Shown piece after piece: positions 8,378 to 15,983 of a DNA stretch of 64,000 bases (position 1 is the first letter of the stretch; every line of letters begins with the position of its first letter). Below the pieces are notes generated by a model. It had not been told where the DNA came from and searched no databases. It saw only the letters and a list, made by a program, of their open reading frames with translations. Origin of the DNA: an uncultured Chloroflexales bacterium (GTDB lineage: Bacteria; Chloroflexota; Chloroflexia; Chloroflexales; Chloroflexaceae); assembly GCA_937967405.1 (NCBI GenBank), contig CALCJV010000029.1:1-64000 (forward strand), in the 5' to 3' direction. A program made the translations under genes and the position numbers.

Positions 8378-8479
8378 ATGCTTGGAATTTGGGAACTGCT
8401 GGTGATGGTCATGGTGATTATCCCCGCCGTATTTGCTGTTGGGCTGCTGATACGACTCGTGTCTGAGCGCAAGGAGTAA
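8378..8479 (+). CDS. 33-residue TatA-like membrane mini-protein
   Basis: The frame ATG 8378 to TAA 8479 encodes a protein starting [18 protein letters not shown], with one transmembrane helix and a short basic/acidic tail (RLVSERKE). The G-x-W-E-L-L start is the same as in the TatA gene five bases downstream, so it looks like a TatA N-terminus without the amphipathic helix. The next gene's ribosome binding site (AAGGAG, 8471-8476) lies within its last codons, which suggests coupled translation. It may modulate the Tat pore or be a remnant of a duplicated tatA. Confidence 0.65.
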   Translation: MLGIWELLVMVMVIIPAVFAVGLLIRLVSERKE

Positions 8480-8483
8480 AACG

Positions 8484-8684
8484 ATGCCATTAGGACCGTG
8501 GGAATTGCTGATTATTTTATTGATTGTGGTTGCCCTGTTTGGCGCAGGCCGGATCGCCGGGATTGGCGGTGCGTTGGGCAGCAGCATCCGTGAATTTAAG
8601 AAAGCTGTCAACGACGACGATACGAAGCCCGCCATCACCACGACTGCCAACGAAACCAGCGAGACCAAAGAACAGAAAGCCTAG
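8484..8684 (+). CDS. tatA: Sec-independent protein translocase subunit TatA/TatE
   Basis: This 66-residue protein forms the pore-forming part of the twin-arginine translocase that exports folded proteins. It has the family layout: short periplasmic start [12 protein letters not shown], one transmembrane helix, a Phe-Gly hinge ([16 protein letters not shown]), an amphipathic helix with Phe-Lys-Lys (REFKKAV), and a polar tail. AAGGAG lies seven bases upstream of the ATG. TatC is not in the window. The usual FG-x-x-KLP is changed to FGAGRIAG, which is common in Chloroflexota. Confidence 0.9.
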   Translation: MPLGPWELLIILLIVVALFGAGRIAGIGGALGSSIREFKKAVNDDDTKPAITTTANETSETKEQKA

Positions 8685-8693
8685 CGGTACAGT

Positions 8694-8729
8694 GATGTGC
8701 AGTGTGCCGCTGGGGTACACCTGCACATC
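8694..8729. terminator. Long hairpin after tatA
   Basis: GATGTGCAG (8694-8702) pairs perfectly with CTGCACATC (8721-8729), and inside it TGTGCC pairs with GGTACA (one G-U), giving about 15 pairs. It starts ten bases after the tatA stop and has no T-run. Confidence 0.6.
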
Positions 8730-8823
8730 GGGCTACCCTACACGCCGAATCGCGTCAGGTGGAATAGCCGAAAGGCTACCACACTGGCGCATTCAGAGTT
8801 GATCAAGAACGTGAGTTGTTGTG

Positions 8824-10140
8824 ATGGGTGAATTTGTAGATCGAGCCAGCATTATTGTCAAATCGGGGCGCGGCGGGCACGGCTCGGCTTCGTTCCGGCG
8901 CGAGAAGTTTATTCCCCGCGGTGGGCCCGATGGCGGCGATGGTGGGCGCGGTGGGCACGTCTATCTCATCGCTGATCCGAGCCTGAATACGCTCTTACCG
9001 TTTCGCTACGATCAGGAGTTCGCAGCCGATGCGGGCGGCAATGGCGGCACCCGCAACCGCACCGGCAAGCAGGGCAAAGATTTGTATGTTCGGGTTCCGC
9101 CCGGCACCCAAGTTCGCACCACGATTAACGGGGTCGCGTATACGGTAGATTTGGAGCGGCCCGGGCAACGCCTGCTAGCCGCTCGCGGCGGGCGCGGCGG
9201 CTTGGGCAATGTCCACTTTGCCACCGCCACGCGCCAAGTGCCGCGCATTGCCGAATTGGGCGAGCCGGGTGAAGAGTTGCACCTTGAACTGGAACTGAAG
9301 TTATTGGCCGATGTGGGCTTAGTGGGCTTCCCCAACGCGGGCAAAAGCACGCTGATTTCGGCGATCTCAGCGGCACGCCCGAAAATCGCCGATTATCCCT
9401 TTACCACGCTACAACCGCATCTCGGTGTAGTCGAGGTGCACGACCAACGCTTTGTTGTCGCCGATATTCCCGGCATCATTGAAGGGGCCCATCGTGGGGT
9501 GGGCTTAGGCCTCGATTTCTTGCGCCACATTGAGCGTACACGGCTGCTGCTCCATATCGTGGATGCAGCAGGTGTGGATGGGCGTGATCCGCTTGAGGAC
9601 TACGAGCGCATCAATACCGAGCTACGCCTGTATCATGCACCGCTTGCCGAACGCCCCCAGCTGGTGGTGCTGAACAAACTTGATCTGCCCGCAGCCCAAG
9701 CCAATCTGCCGCGTTTGCGGACAGCACTGACAGCAGCTGGTGTGCCAGATAAGCTGATCGTTGCGATCTCTGCGGCTACCTCCACGGGGCTAGAGCTGCT
9801 GCTGACGCAGGTGGTGGCCCAGCTCGGCGAACTGCCCGCGCCGCAACGTGATCCCGTCGGGAAACACGAGCCGCCACTGACGTGGGGTGTGCCCGATGGG
9901 GAAGCGGAGCACTATACGGTGGAGCGTGAGGGCGAAGGTTGGCGCGTGCGTGGGGGCAAGATCGAGCGGCTGATCCGCATGACCAACTTTGCCCAACCGG
10001 AAGCTCTCGACCGGATTCAACGGGTGTTGGCAGCAACGGGCATCTCAAATGCCCTATTGCAGGCGGGGGTAGCGGATGGGGATACAGTCTATATTGCCGA
10101 TGCCGAGCTGCAATGGTCGAATACCGAAACATATGGTTAA
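8824..10140 (+). CDS. obgE: GTPase Obg (ribosome assembly, CgtA)
   Basis: Obg is an essential GTPase that binds the 50S subunit late in assembly and responds to stress nucleotides. The 438-residue protein has the Gly-rich Obg fold ([26 protein letters not shown]), then the G domain with P-loop GFPNAGKST (about residues 162-170), switch [11 protein letters not shown], the NKLD motif, and a C-terminal OCT domain (about 340-425) of the kind found in Gram-positive and Chloroflexota Obg proteins. The start may be the GTG at 8821 or the ATG at 8824; the ATG is chosen. It stands alone after the tat genes. Confidence 0.95.
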   Translation: MGEFVDRASIIVKSGRGGHGSASFRREKFIPRGGPDGGDGGRGGHVYLIADPSLNTLLPFRYDQEFAADAGGNGGTRNRTGKQGKDLYVRVPPGTQVRTTINGVAYTVDLERPGQRLLAARGGRGGLGNVHFATATRQVPRIAELGEPGEELHLELELKLLADVGLVGFPNAGKSTLISAISAARPKIADYPFTTLQPHLGVVEVHDQRFVVADIPGIIEGAHRGVGLGLDFLRHIERTRLLLHIVDAAGVDGRDPLEDYERINTELRLYHAPLAERPQLVVLNKLDLPAAQANLPRLRTALTAAGVPDKLIVAISAATSTGLELLLTQVVAQLGELPAPQRDPVGKHEPPLTWGVPDGEAEHYTVEREGEGWRVRGGKIERLIRMTNFAQPEALDRIQRVLAATGISNALLQAGVADGDTVYIADAELQWSNTETYG

Positions 10141-10266
10141 GGCGGCGGGCTAGTTAGCATAATCATCGCTTGAAGCAATCCAAACACCCCGCTCAACTGC
10201 CCCACTACGAGATCCCCGCAGGAGCCTGCAAGCTGGAATTGCTGCGGCTCTGCGCCTCGCACACTA

Positions 10267-10281
10267 GCATCGCTACGATGC
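10267..10281. terminator. Small hairpin with the stop codon in its loop
   Basis: GCATCG and CGATGC form a perfect 6-bp stem whose three-base loop is the TAG stop codon (minus strand) of the cyanophycin-synthetase-like gene. It may mark the 3' end of that transcript. The stem is short, so this is tentative. Confidence 0.35.
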
Positions 10282-11256
10282 CCATCCCCACGCGGATAGA
10301 TCCATCACGGGACAGCGTGCATATGCTGCAAGTGGGGCAAGGGCCGCATTGGCGAGATTGAGATAGACGGCTTCGGTTGCCAGCAAGATGGGCAAGCCTA
10401 TCGCCCGCACATACGCTGGATCAGTGGTATGGTTGGTGGGTACGCCCGTCACGATGGCAACGCTACAGCGATTAAAGGGGAGACCATGCGTGAGGATGGT
10501 GTCTGCCTCTACGCCGAGAATCAGCGTATCGGCGGTGCGGTCGGCTAGGGCTGCATAGATTGCGGCAAGGTCGGCATCAGTATGGCTCCGCACCACGTTA
10601 CCCGACACTGCCTGCGTCACACGCGCTACCCACGCAGCTCGGTCTGTGCCTGTGACTATATAGAGCGGCACGCTGCCGAGTGCAGCCCAGTCTGGGATAG
10701 GTGGCGGAGTTGCGGGGACAGCTTCATCGTCAGCATCAGTGGGCGGGGTGAAGGCAACCGGATCAGCCAGCCAACTCCGGTTGCCCGTGCCGAATAACAC
10801 ACGTAGATCAGGCAGCGACGTTACGGGGATACGACGGGCAGTTGCCTCGGCAATCAGTTGCAGCAGGGCAACTGGCGGTTGTTGGCGGCGGCGTTGCTGT
10901 TGCAACGCAAACAGGGGTGTATCCCGATCCCACTCCTCGTCACCGCGCAGCTCCGCGCAGATACCCGCTACGATATACGTTGCCAATGCACAGCCTAGCT
11001 GTGGCTGCGGGGTGGTGAAATGGACCTGAAGCTGCCACGTTTGGTCAGGCAAGGGTTGCGCTTGGAGATTAAGATAGGCAAGCACCATGCCGATGGACTG
11101 GGCACCATCTTTAAAGGCAGCCCGAACCCGTTGGCTATAGTCATGCTGGCAGTGTAGCCGTACCAATACACCGGCCTGTGGGCTGTAGATGTTGGCTCCG
11201 ATAAGCGCGTGGCAGGCAATGATGCTGATCGGCTCTGGTGATATGGTGGCTAGCAC
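10273..11256 (-). CDS. Degenerate cyanophycin-synthetase/Mur-ligase-like protein
   Basis: The 327-residue product matches, in order, three pieces of cyanophycin synthetase as I know the family. HALIGANIYS (about 16-25) resembles the L-R-G-P-N-x-[WY]-S start. IAEATARRIPVTSLPDLRVL (about 135-154) resembles the segment before the ATP-grasp domain. ADTLILGVEADTILTHGLPFNRCSVAIVTG (about 242-271) resembles the Mur-ligase segment L-E-x-A-R-G-G-I-L-x-x-G-L-x-F-D. The ATP-grasp domain is missing and the ligase P-loop TGTNGKTT is replaced by TGTDRAAW (202-209), so ATP-driven ligation looks impossible. GTG start with AGAGG upstream. It is last in the bactofilin operon. It could be a scaffold or regulatory pseudoenzyme. 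The family link is inferred by eye. Confidence 0.6.
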   Translation of the reverse strand: MLATISPEPISIIACHALIGANIYSPQAGVLVRLHCQHDYSQRVRAAFKDGAQSIGMVLAYLNLQAQPLPDQTWQLQVHFTTPQPQLGCALATYIVAGICAELRGDEEWDRDTPLFALQQQRRRQQPPVALLQLIAEATARRIPVTSLPDLRVLFGTGNRSWLADPVAFTPPTDADDEAVPATPPPIPDWAALGSVPLYIVTGTDRAAWVARVTQAVSGNVVRSHTDADLAAIYAALADRTADTLILGVEADTILTHGLPFNRCSVAIVTGVPTNHTTDPAYVRAIGLPILLATEAVYLNLANAALAPLAAYARCPVMDLSAWGWAS

Positions 11257-11307
11257 ACGGGCCTCTTGTATGGTGTGTATGAGCTTCGCATAACAAGCCT
11301 GCGCCTA

Positions 11308-12384
11308 CTAGTTGTAGCGGATGGCAAACGTGGGGCGGATCGCTGCGCCAATCCGTTCGCCCGCATGCCAGCCACTTTCGATAGCAAGGTGCACGCGCCC
11401 GCGCCCGAAGGTGAAGTCGCCCGCAAAAAATAGGCGGCTGTCAGGCAGATTGATCTGTTCGAAGCTGACTCCCGCTTCAGGCAGGGCATACTTCCAACGT
11501 TGCACATTGGCCCACAGCGGCTGCCCGAGATCAGTGCCCACAAGGGCTTGCACTAATGTATGCGTCGTGGTCACATAATCTGGGAGCGGTTCGCGGTATC
11601 TGCCATACGTGCCCTTAACGGCAGAGTCCCAGTGATGTTGTGTGAACTGGGGCGACATCTGGGCGATGAACAGCGCGTGTGGATCGGGCACATGCCCAGC
11701 CTTATCATGCTCGGCGGCCAGCCATGTGATCGGGTGCTGGCGATCCGTGTTGATCAGGGCGTACCAATCAAGGGCTGGACGCTGGGCATAGGCGAGGGCA
11801 ATCGAGAGGCACGGGCGATAGCTGATCGGGCGCAGGAGGGCGAGCAGCTGGTGTTGCTGGGCCGGGTCGAGTTGGCTAGCTTCGAGTAGCTCACAAATCT
11901 GGGGTGCCGGTGGCGTGAGCAGCACATAGTCTGCCTCATCGCGCAGTGTGCCGTCGCTATCATAGATACGATACCCCCCACGCGGGGTCTGTTCGATGCG
12001 CTGGATGGTCGTTTCGAGACGCACATCAAGCGGAGCCGCCAGTGTTTTCGCTAGGGTCGTCATGCCGCCGGGCCACGTCCATTTAGGGTCAGCATTTTGC
12101 ACCGGATCGCCCGTGTCAATTGTGCCATCGGCGGTGAAGGCCCACACGTCGCGCTCTAGATTACAGGCATGCGAGGCATGCATTAATTCGATCAGGGGCG
12201 CAGACGGAGCCTTAACATACTGTGCGCCATGATCGAAGATGAAGCGATCTACGCGGCGGGTGGCGGCGCGTCCCCCAACCCCGCGACTCTTCTCATACAG
12301 TGTGGCGCGAATCCCTTGCTGCTGCAAGCGTTGCGCGGCGGCGAGGCCAGCTACGCCGGCTCCAATGATGACGACCATTGTCAT
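11308..12384 (-). CDS. FAD-dependent oxidoreductase, renalase-like
   Basis: The 358-residue protein starts with a Rossmann dinucleotide motif VVIIGAGVAGLAAAQRL (about residues 3-19), then the YEKSRGVGGRAATRR segment with the GG motif and DHGAQYVKA typical of bacterial renalase-like amine oxidoreductases. The C-terminal FAD contact LFFAGDFTFGRGRVHLAIESGWHAGE fits the same family. Substrates may be reduced nicotinamide isomers or amines; this cannot be read from sequence. Its ATG overlaps the M16 peptidase stop by four bases (ATGA), so translation is coupled. It belongs to the bactofilin-FtsB operon. Confidence 0.88.
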   Translation of the reverse strand: MTMVVIIGAGVAGLAAAQRLQQQGIRATLYEKSRGVGGRAATRRVDRFIFDHGAQYVKAPSAPLIELMHASHACNLERDVWAFTADGTIDTGDPVQNADPKWTWPGGMTTLAKTLAAPLDVRLETTIQRIEQTPRGGYRIYDSDGTLRDEADYVLLTPPAPQICELLEASQLDPAQQHQLLALLRPISYRPCLSIALAYAQRPALDWYALINTDRQHPITWLAAEHDKAGHVPDPHALFIAQMSPQFTQHHWDSAVKGTYGRYREPLPDYVTTTHTLVQALVGTDLGQPLWANVQRWKYALPEAGVSFEQINLPDSRLFFAGDFTFGRGRVHLAIESGWHAGERIGAAIRPTFAIRYN

Positions 12385-13658
12385 ACGGTAAACTCCTCTA
12401 GCAACTGTTGTGTGCGTTTCAACTGCTTGCCGGGCCCAACCACCGCGAGGTGCATGGCCGCAGGTTGCACCACTTGCTGGAGTACCTGCTGCACATCGGC
12501 AGGTGTGACCGCATCAAGCTCTGCCATAATCTGTCCAAGCGGGGTGACCCTGCCGTAGCGCATGAACGAGCTACCGTTGCGCCCCGCAACTGACCACGTA
12601 TCTTCTAGGGAGAGGAAGATGCCGCCTTTGATCTGCTCGCGGGTGCGGTGCAGGTCGGCATCGGGGATGCCCTCGTGGGCAATGTGCTGGATCACCTCTA
12701 GCGTCACGGCTGTCGCTTCGGCTAAGCGGCGCGGGTCAACACTGGCGTAGATCACCCATAGCCCCGTGTCGGCGTATTTGCTGTAGTAGGTGCCGACATC
12801 GTAGGCGAGGCCGTGTTCTTCGCGCAGAGCCACGAAGAGGCGCGAGGACATGCCCCCGCCCATGTAGGTGTCGAGCAGTTCTAAGGGCCAGCGTTGGTCG
12901 GCGTGATACGACATGGCTGGAAAGCCGAGACAGAAATGAGCTTGTTCGCTGTTGCGCTTAACGGCATAGAGGGTACGTCCGGGCAGGGCCGGGGTGGTGG
13001 GGATGGGCGCAATGCGGGGCTGGAGCGGCAGATCGGCAAAGGCGGCGGCGGCGAGTGCAACAATCTGCTCCGTGTGGACATTGCCGGCCACTGATAGCAC
13101 GAGCGGTGCGGCGGCGTAGTGCTGCTGCCAGAACTGCACCAGATCGGCGTGGCGGATGGCGGCGACGCTCTCGATGCTGCCGCCTACGTCGCGCCCAAGC
13201 GGTTGCTTTGGGCCCCAGACAGACTGTTGCAGCAGCGTATGCACCCACTCATCTGGGCTATCTTGCGTGCCGCGCAGCTCCTCGATCACGACCCGCCGTT
13301 CTTTTTCTAGCTCACGCGGATCAAACAAGGGGAAGCGCACCAGATCAGTCAAGACCGTAAACGCCTGCTCCAGATGGGGTTGAGCCACTTTGGCCCAGTA
13401 GGTGGTCTGCTCATACGAGGTGGCGGCATCGAGGTAGCCGCCCACGCCCTCGACTGCGCTCGTGAGCAGTTGGGCGTTGGGGAAATGGCGCGTGCCCTTA
13501 AAACACATATGCTCAATCAAGTGTGAAATTCCACTTTGGGAGGGGTGTTCGTGGCGTGCGCCCACATTGAGTATGTAGCCGAGTGCAACGGAATAGGTAT
13601 GGGGCATTTCCTGTACCAGAATCGTTAGCCCAGTTGGGATCGTGTAGTGTTTCAGCAT
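12381..13658 (-). CDS. M16 family zinc peptidase
   Basis: This 425-residue protein is a pitrilysin/processing-peptidase type metallopeptidase. It carries the inverted zinc motif H46-L-I-E49-H50 and the distal glutamate in RRVVIEELRG (about 125-134), with the family's NVGARHE start. The single-chain length of about 425 residues matches half-size bacterial M16B enzymes that act as dimers. A longer frame exists upstream to 13919, but it overlaps the FtsB gene and has no homologous look, so the ATG at 13658 is used. It starts ten bases after the FtsB stop and overlaps the next gene by four bases. Confidence 0.93.
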   Translation of the reverse strand: MLKHYTIPTGLTILVQEMPHTYSVALGYILNVGARHEHPSQSGISHLIEHMCFKGTRHFPNAQLLTSAVEGVGGYLDAATSYEQTTYWAKVAQPHLEQAFTVLTDLVRFPLFDPRELEKERRVVIEELRGTQDSPDEWVHTLLQQSVWGPKQPLGRDVGGSIESVAAIRHADLVQFWQQHYAAAPLVLSVAGNVHTEQIVALAAAAFADLPLQPRIAPIPTTPALPGRTLYAVKRNSEQAHFCLGFPAMSYHADQRWPLELLDTYMGGGMSSRLFVALREEHGLAYDVGTYYSKYADTGLWVIYASVDPRRLAEATAVTLEVIQHIAHEGIPDADLHRTREQIKGGIFLSLEDTWSVAGRNGSSFMRYGRVTPLGQIMAELDAVTPADVQQVLQQVVQPAAMHLAVVGPGKQLKRTQQLLEEFTV

Positions 13659-13668
13659 GCTGCGATTA

Positions 13669-14133
13669 TTATGTGCGCTCAGTCTGTTTAGGCTGCAATG
13701 CCTCCCACCAGCGTTGCCAGTTGGGTTCAGTTGGGCGCACAGGCAGCGGGATTGCTTCAGGGGCAGGCTTTGATTCCGGCTCGACGGACGGGAAGCGGGG
13801 CAAGAGCACGATTTCGCCCTCGCGGGCCCAGCCAAGTTGCTCGCGGGCAGCTCGTTCAACATAGGCATCGGAGAGAGCGTAAGCGACGGCCTCTTGTAAG
13901 TGGCGGTTTTCACGCGCAATCCGATCCGCTTCTTCGGCTAGTTGGGCCTTGCGGGCTTCGAGGGCTGAGCTTTGGATGACTTGATTGATGAAGTTGAGCA
14001 TCAGGGAGAACGTAAGTAGCAGAAAGGCGAGGGTGATCGCGTGCACCATCAGCTGGCGCAACGTCAGCCCTGCTACTCCCTTGAGCGGGGCGGCAAGGAA
14101 GGCCCGAAACTGATTGGATGTCCGCTTGTTCAT
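13669..14133 (-). CDS. ftsB: Septum formation initiator FtsB/DivIC family
   Basis: The protein (154 residues) has a cytoplasmic N-terminus, one transmembrane helix (about residues 30-50), an extracellular coiled coil (about 55-95) and the conserved YVERAAREQLGWAREGEIVL segment that marks FtsB/DivIC. These proteins recruit FtsL and FtsI/FtsW to the division septum. A proline-rich tail of about 40 residues follows, longer than in E. coli FtsB. It lies between bactofilin and an M16 peptidase in one operon, so division and cytoskeletal functions are co-expressed. Confidence 0.88.
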   Translation of the reverse strand: MNKRTSNQFRAFLAAPLKGVAGLTLRQLMVHAITLAFLLLTFSLMLNFINQVIQSSALEARKAQLAEEADRIARENRHLQEAVAYALSDAYVERAAREQLGWAREGEIVLLPRFPSVEPESKPAPEAIPLPVRPTEPNWQRWWEALQPKQTERT

Positions 14134-14163
14134 TTGGTGCAGGTCTGCTTGATCCCGCTGCTG

Positions 14164-14595
14164 CTATGAGGCTTCGAGTTGGCTCGCGCCGGGGCCTTCC
14201 AGCAGGAGCGGCTCATCAATCGTGCTGGACATGGTGCTTTGCCCACGGAACAACCCACCCGGCTCAATCTGCAAGGCAGCGGTGGTAATGTCGCCCCAGA
14301 CTTTGCCCGTTGGGGAGATTTCGAGCTTCTCGGTGGCGGTAATCTCACCTTTGACTGCCCCAGAGATGTGGATGTTTTGGGCTTTGATCGTGGCAATCAC
14401 ACGCCCGGTTTCCCCGACAATCAAGTTGCCGATCACTTCTATATCGCCTTCGACAGCACCGTCAATCCGCATATTGTTGTCTGAGTTGATTGTGCCAACA
14501 ATGCGGGTATTCGCACCAATCACGGTTTCAGGACGGCTACTGCCGCTTGCGGTGGGCACAGGTGCGCCGGGTTGCCGTTGTTTCTGACCAAACAT
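14164..14595 (-). CDS. Bactofilin
   Basis: Bactofilins polymerise without nucleotide into filaments that organise cell-wall synthesis or shape. The 143-residue protein has the short polar N-terminal tail, then the right-handed beta-helix (about residues 22-120) with repeated turns such as VIGANTRIVGTI, RIDGAVEGDI, NIHISGAVKGEI and GKVWGDI. The start ATG has AGGAGG seven bases upstream. It is the first gene of a five-gene operon from the promoter at 14682-14710. Confidence 0.93.
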   Translation of the reverse strand: MFGQKQRQPGAPVPTASGSSRPETVIGANTRIVGTINSDNNMRIDGAVEGDIEVIGNLIVGETGRVIATIKAQNIHISGAVKGEITATEKLEISPTGKVWGDITTAALQIEPGGLFRGQSTMSSTIDEPLLLEGPGASQLEAS

Positions 14596-14681
14596 GCCTT
14601 TCCTCCTGTTGGTGCTTATCTGTGCTGCGATCTGAACGGGGATCGCCGTTTACCATCTGAATGTCAGATAAGCCTAGTTGC

Positions 14682-14710
14682 ATTATAAACGACGGGGTAG
14701 CTTCCGGCAA
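14682..14710 (-). promoter_or_regulatory. Promoter of the bactofilin operon
   Basis: On the minus strand TTGCCG (14705-14710) is followed after 17 bases by a perfect TATAAT (14682-14687). The leader to the bactofilin start is about 80 bases. Confidence 0.75.
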
Positions 14711-14780
14711 ACGCCCGCCGCGGATACCAACAATCTAGAGATGATTGATCAATGATCTTCACCCAATTTGGTTATATCGC

Positions 14781-14809
14781 TTGTCGAAAGTTAATCTGGC
14801 GTGTACAAT
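14781..14809 (+). promoter_or_regulatory. Promoter toward the eIF-2B-like gene
   Basis: TTGTCG (14781-14786) and TACAAT (14804-14809) are separated by 17 bases. The transcript would have a long leader of about 240 bases. Confidence 0.65.
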
Positions 14810-14892
14810 ATACCCAGAGTGGCTTGTGAGGATGGTCTGCACCACCGCGTACCCCGCAGCCTACACCTTTGCTGGATCGGCATGTTGTGGCT

Positions 14893-14931
14893 CAACATTG
14901 GCTTGTGTAATGAAGCACAGGTGCAATGTTG
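14893..14931 (+). other. Two-part hairpin in the leader of the eIF-2B-like gene
   Basis: CAACATTG and CAATGTTG form a perfect 8-bp stem; inside it CTTGTG pairs with CACAGG (one G-U) around an eight-base loop. There is no T-run, so it is more likely a leader structure than a terminator. Confidence 0.5.
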
Positions 14932-14958
14932 CTTGGCATACCCTTCCGATGCAATGCA

Positions 14959-14992
14959 AGCCGATTGACCGAAAGAGCCGATTGACCGAAAG
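14959..14992. repeat. 17-bp perfect tandem repeat in a leader
   Basis: The unit AGCCGATTGACCGAAAG occurs at 14959-14975 and again at 14976-14992 without mismatch. It lies 60 bases upstream of the eIF-2B-like start. Confidence 0.9.
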
Positions 14993-15053
14993 AATTGAAA
15001 GAAATTGATGGACGTAGTTGTGAGCGATCAAGCACAGAGATTTGAGGCTCCAT

Positions 15054-15980
15054 GTGGATAGCTGGACGGAACGGGCCATTGATGCAATTGCCCAGAATAC
15101 CATTGCCGGGGCCGCCGAGCTGGCTGAGCAAGGTGCAGATGTGCTCCTGCGCTGCGCCCGCGTAGATGAAACAGCTACCCTCGCCGACTTCAACGCGCAG
15201 GTCTTGCGGATTAGCATCGCCCTGATCCGCGCTCAGCCCGCAATGGCTCCGCTAGTCAATCTAGCGAATACGGCGCTGTGGGGGCTAGATGCGTGCCGCA
15301 CCCACGCCGATGCCCGCACGCGCCTTGCGGCGTTGGTGCGTGATTTTAAGCGTCGCTTGCGGATGCACGAGACCACGATTGCCGAAGCCGTGCTGCCGCT
15401 GATTCCTGACCGAGCCACCGTTCTCACGCATAGCCGTAGCGCAACGGTACGAGCGGCGTTACTGCTCGCGCAGCGAGCCGGGCGGCAGCTGACGGTGGTG
15501 TGTACCGAAGGTCGCCCGAACTATGAGGGGCGCGTGATGGCGACAGAGCTAGCCGCGCAGAATATCCCCGTGCGGCTGGTGATTGATGCGCTTGCGGCGA
15601 GCCGGGCGGCCACCGCCGATCTGGTATTGGTCGGGACGGATCATCTGAACCGAGATGGGCTTGCCAACAAAGCGGGCACATTTGGGGTTGTGATGACGGC
15701 GAAGTCAGTAGGTGTGCCCGTCTATGCGCTGTGCAGCAGCAGCAAGTTTTTGCCGCCCGGCTATGCCCGCCCCAAGCAGCACCATCGCCCCCCAGAGCAG
15801 GTGTGGGAGCAGGCTCCGGCGAGTGTGCAGGTTGAGAATTACTACTTTGACTACACCCCGCTCAATAGCATTGCGGGCATTGTCACCGAACGGGGAGCCT
15901 TGCCGCCGGCGGTCATTGAAGGCTGGCTGGCTGCGCTGCAACTGCATCCAGCTCTGGCGGCCAGCCAAGCGGGGGCGTGA
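15054..15980 (+). CDS. eIF-2B/MtnA-like sugar-phosphate isomerase family protein
   Basis: The 308-residue protein has the fold of the eIF-2B alpha/beta/delta family, which in bacteria and archaea includes methylthioribose-1-phosphate and ribose-1,5-bisphosphate isomerases. Visible marks are a helical N-terminal half, VLTHSRSATVRAALLLAQ, VVCTEGRPNYEGR, and the signature LVLVGTDHLNRDGLANKAGTFG with the likely catalytic Asp. The C-terminal region YYFDYTPLNSIAGIVTERGAL also fits. The start is uncertain: a GTG at 15054 has GAGG six bases upstream and is preferred to a TTG at 15042. The true substrate cannot be named. It lies three bases before the methyltransferase gene. Confidence 0.82.
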   Translation: MDSWTERAIDAIAQNTIAGAAELAEQGADVLLRCARVDETATLADFNAQVLRISIALIRAQPAMAPLVNLANTALWGLDACRTHADARTRLAALVRDFKRRLRMHETTIAEAVLPLIPDRATVLTHSRSATVRAALLLAQRAGRQLTVVCTEGRPNYEGRVMATELAAQNIPVRLVIDALAASRAATADLVLVGTDHLNRDGLANKAGTFGVVMTAKSVGVPVYALCSSSKFLPPGYARPKQHHRPPEQVWEQAPASVQVENYYFDYTPLNSIAGIVTERGALPPAVIEGWLAALQLHPALAASQAGA

Positions 15981-15983
15981 GGC

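Larger units (their letters stand above)
14596..15053. other. Divergent intergenic region with two promoters, a hairpin and a short tandem repeat
   Basis: The 458-base gap between bactofilin (minus) and the eIF-2B-like gene (plus) has two well-spaced promoters pointing outward. The plus-strand leader is about 240 bases long and holds a strong hairpin (14893-14931) and a 17-bp tandem repeat (14959-14992). An inverted repeat ATCTGA/TCAGAT (14655-14669) sits in the bactofilin leader. I see no convincing small gene. Confidence 0.65.

Noticed and set aside
10170-10361. 63-residue plus-strand frame after obgE
   Set aside because: It has no ribosome site and overlaps the end of the cyanophycin-synthetase-like gene on the other strand.
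13659-13919. Extended N-terminus of the M16 peptidase
   Set aside because: It overlaps the FtsB gene and has no resemblance to an M16 start; the ATG at 13658 gives a normal protein.
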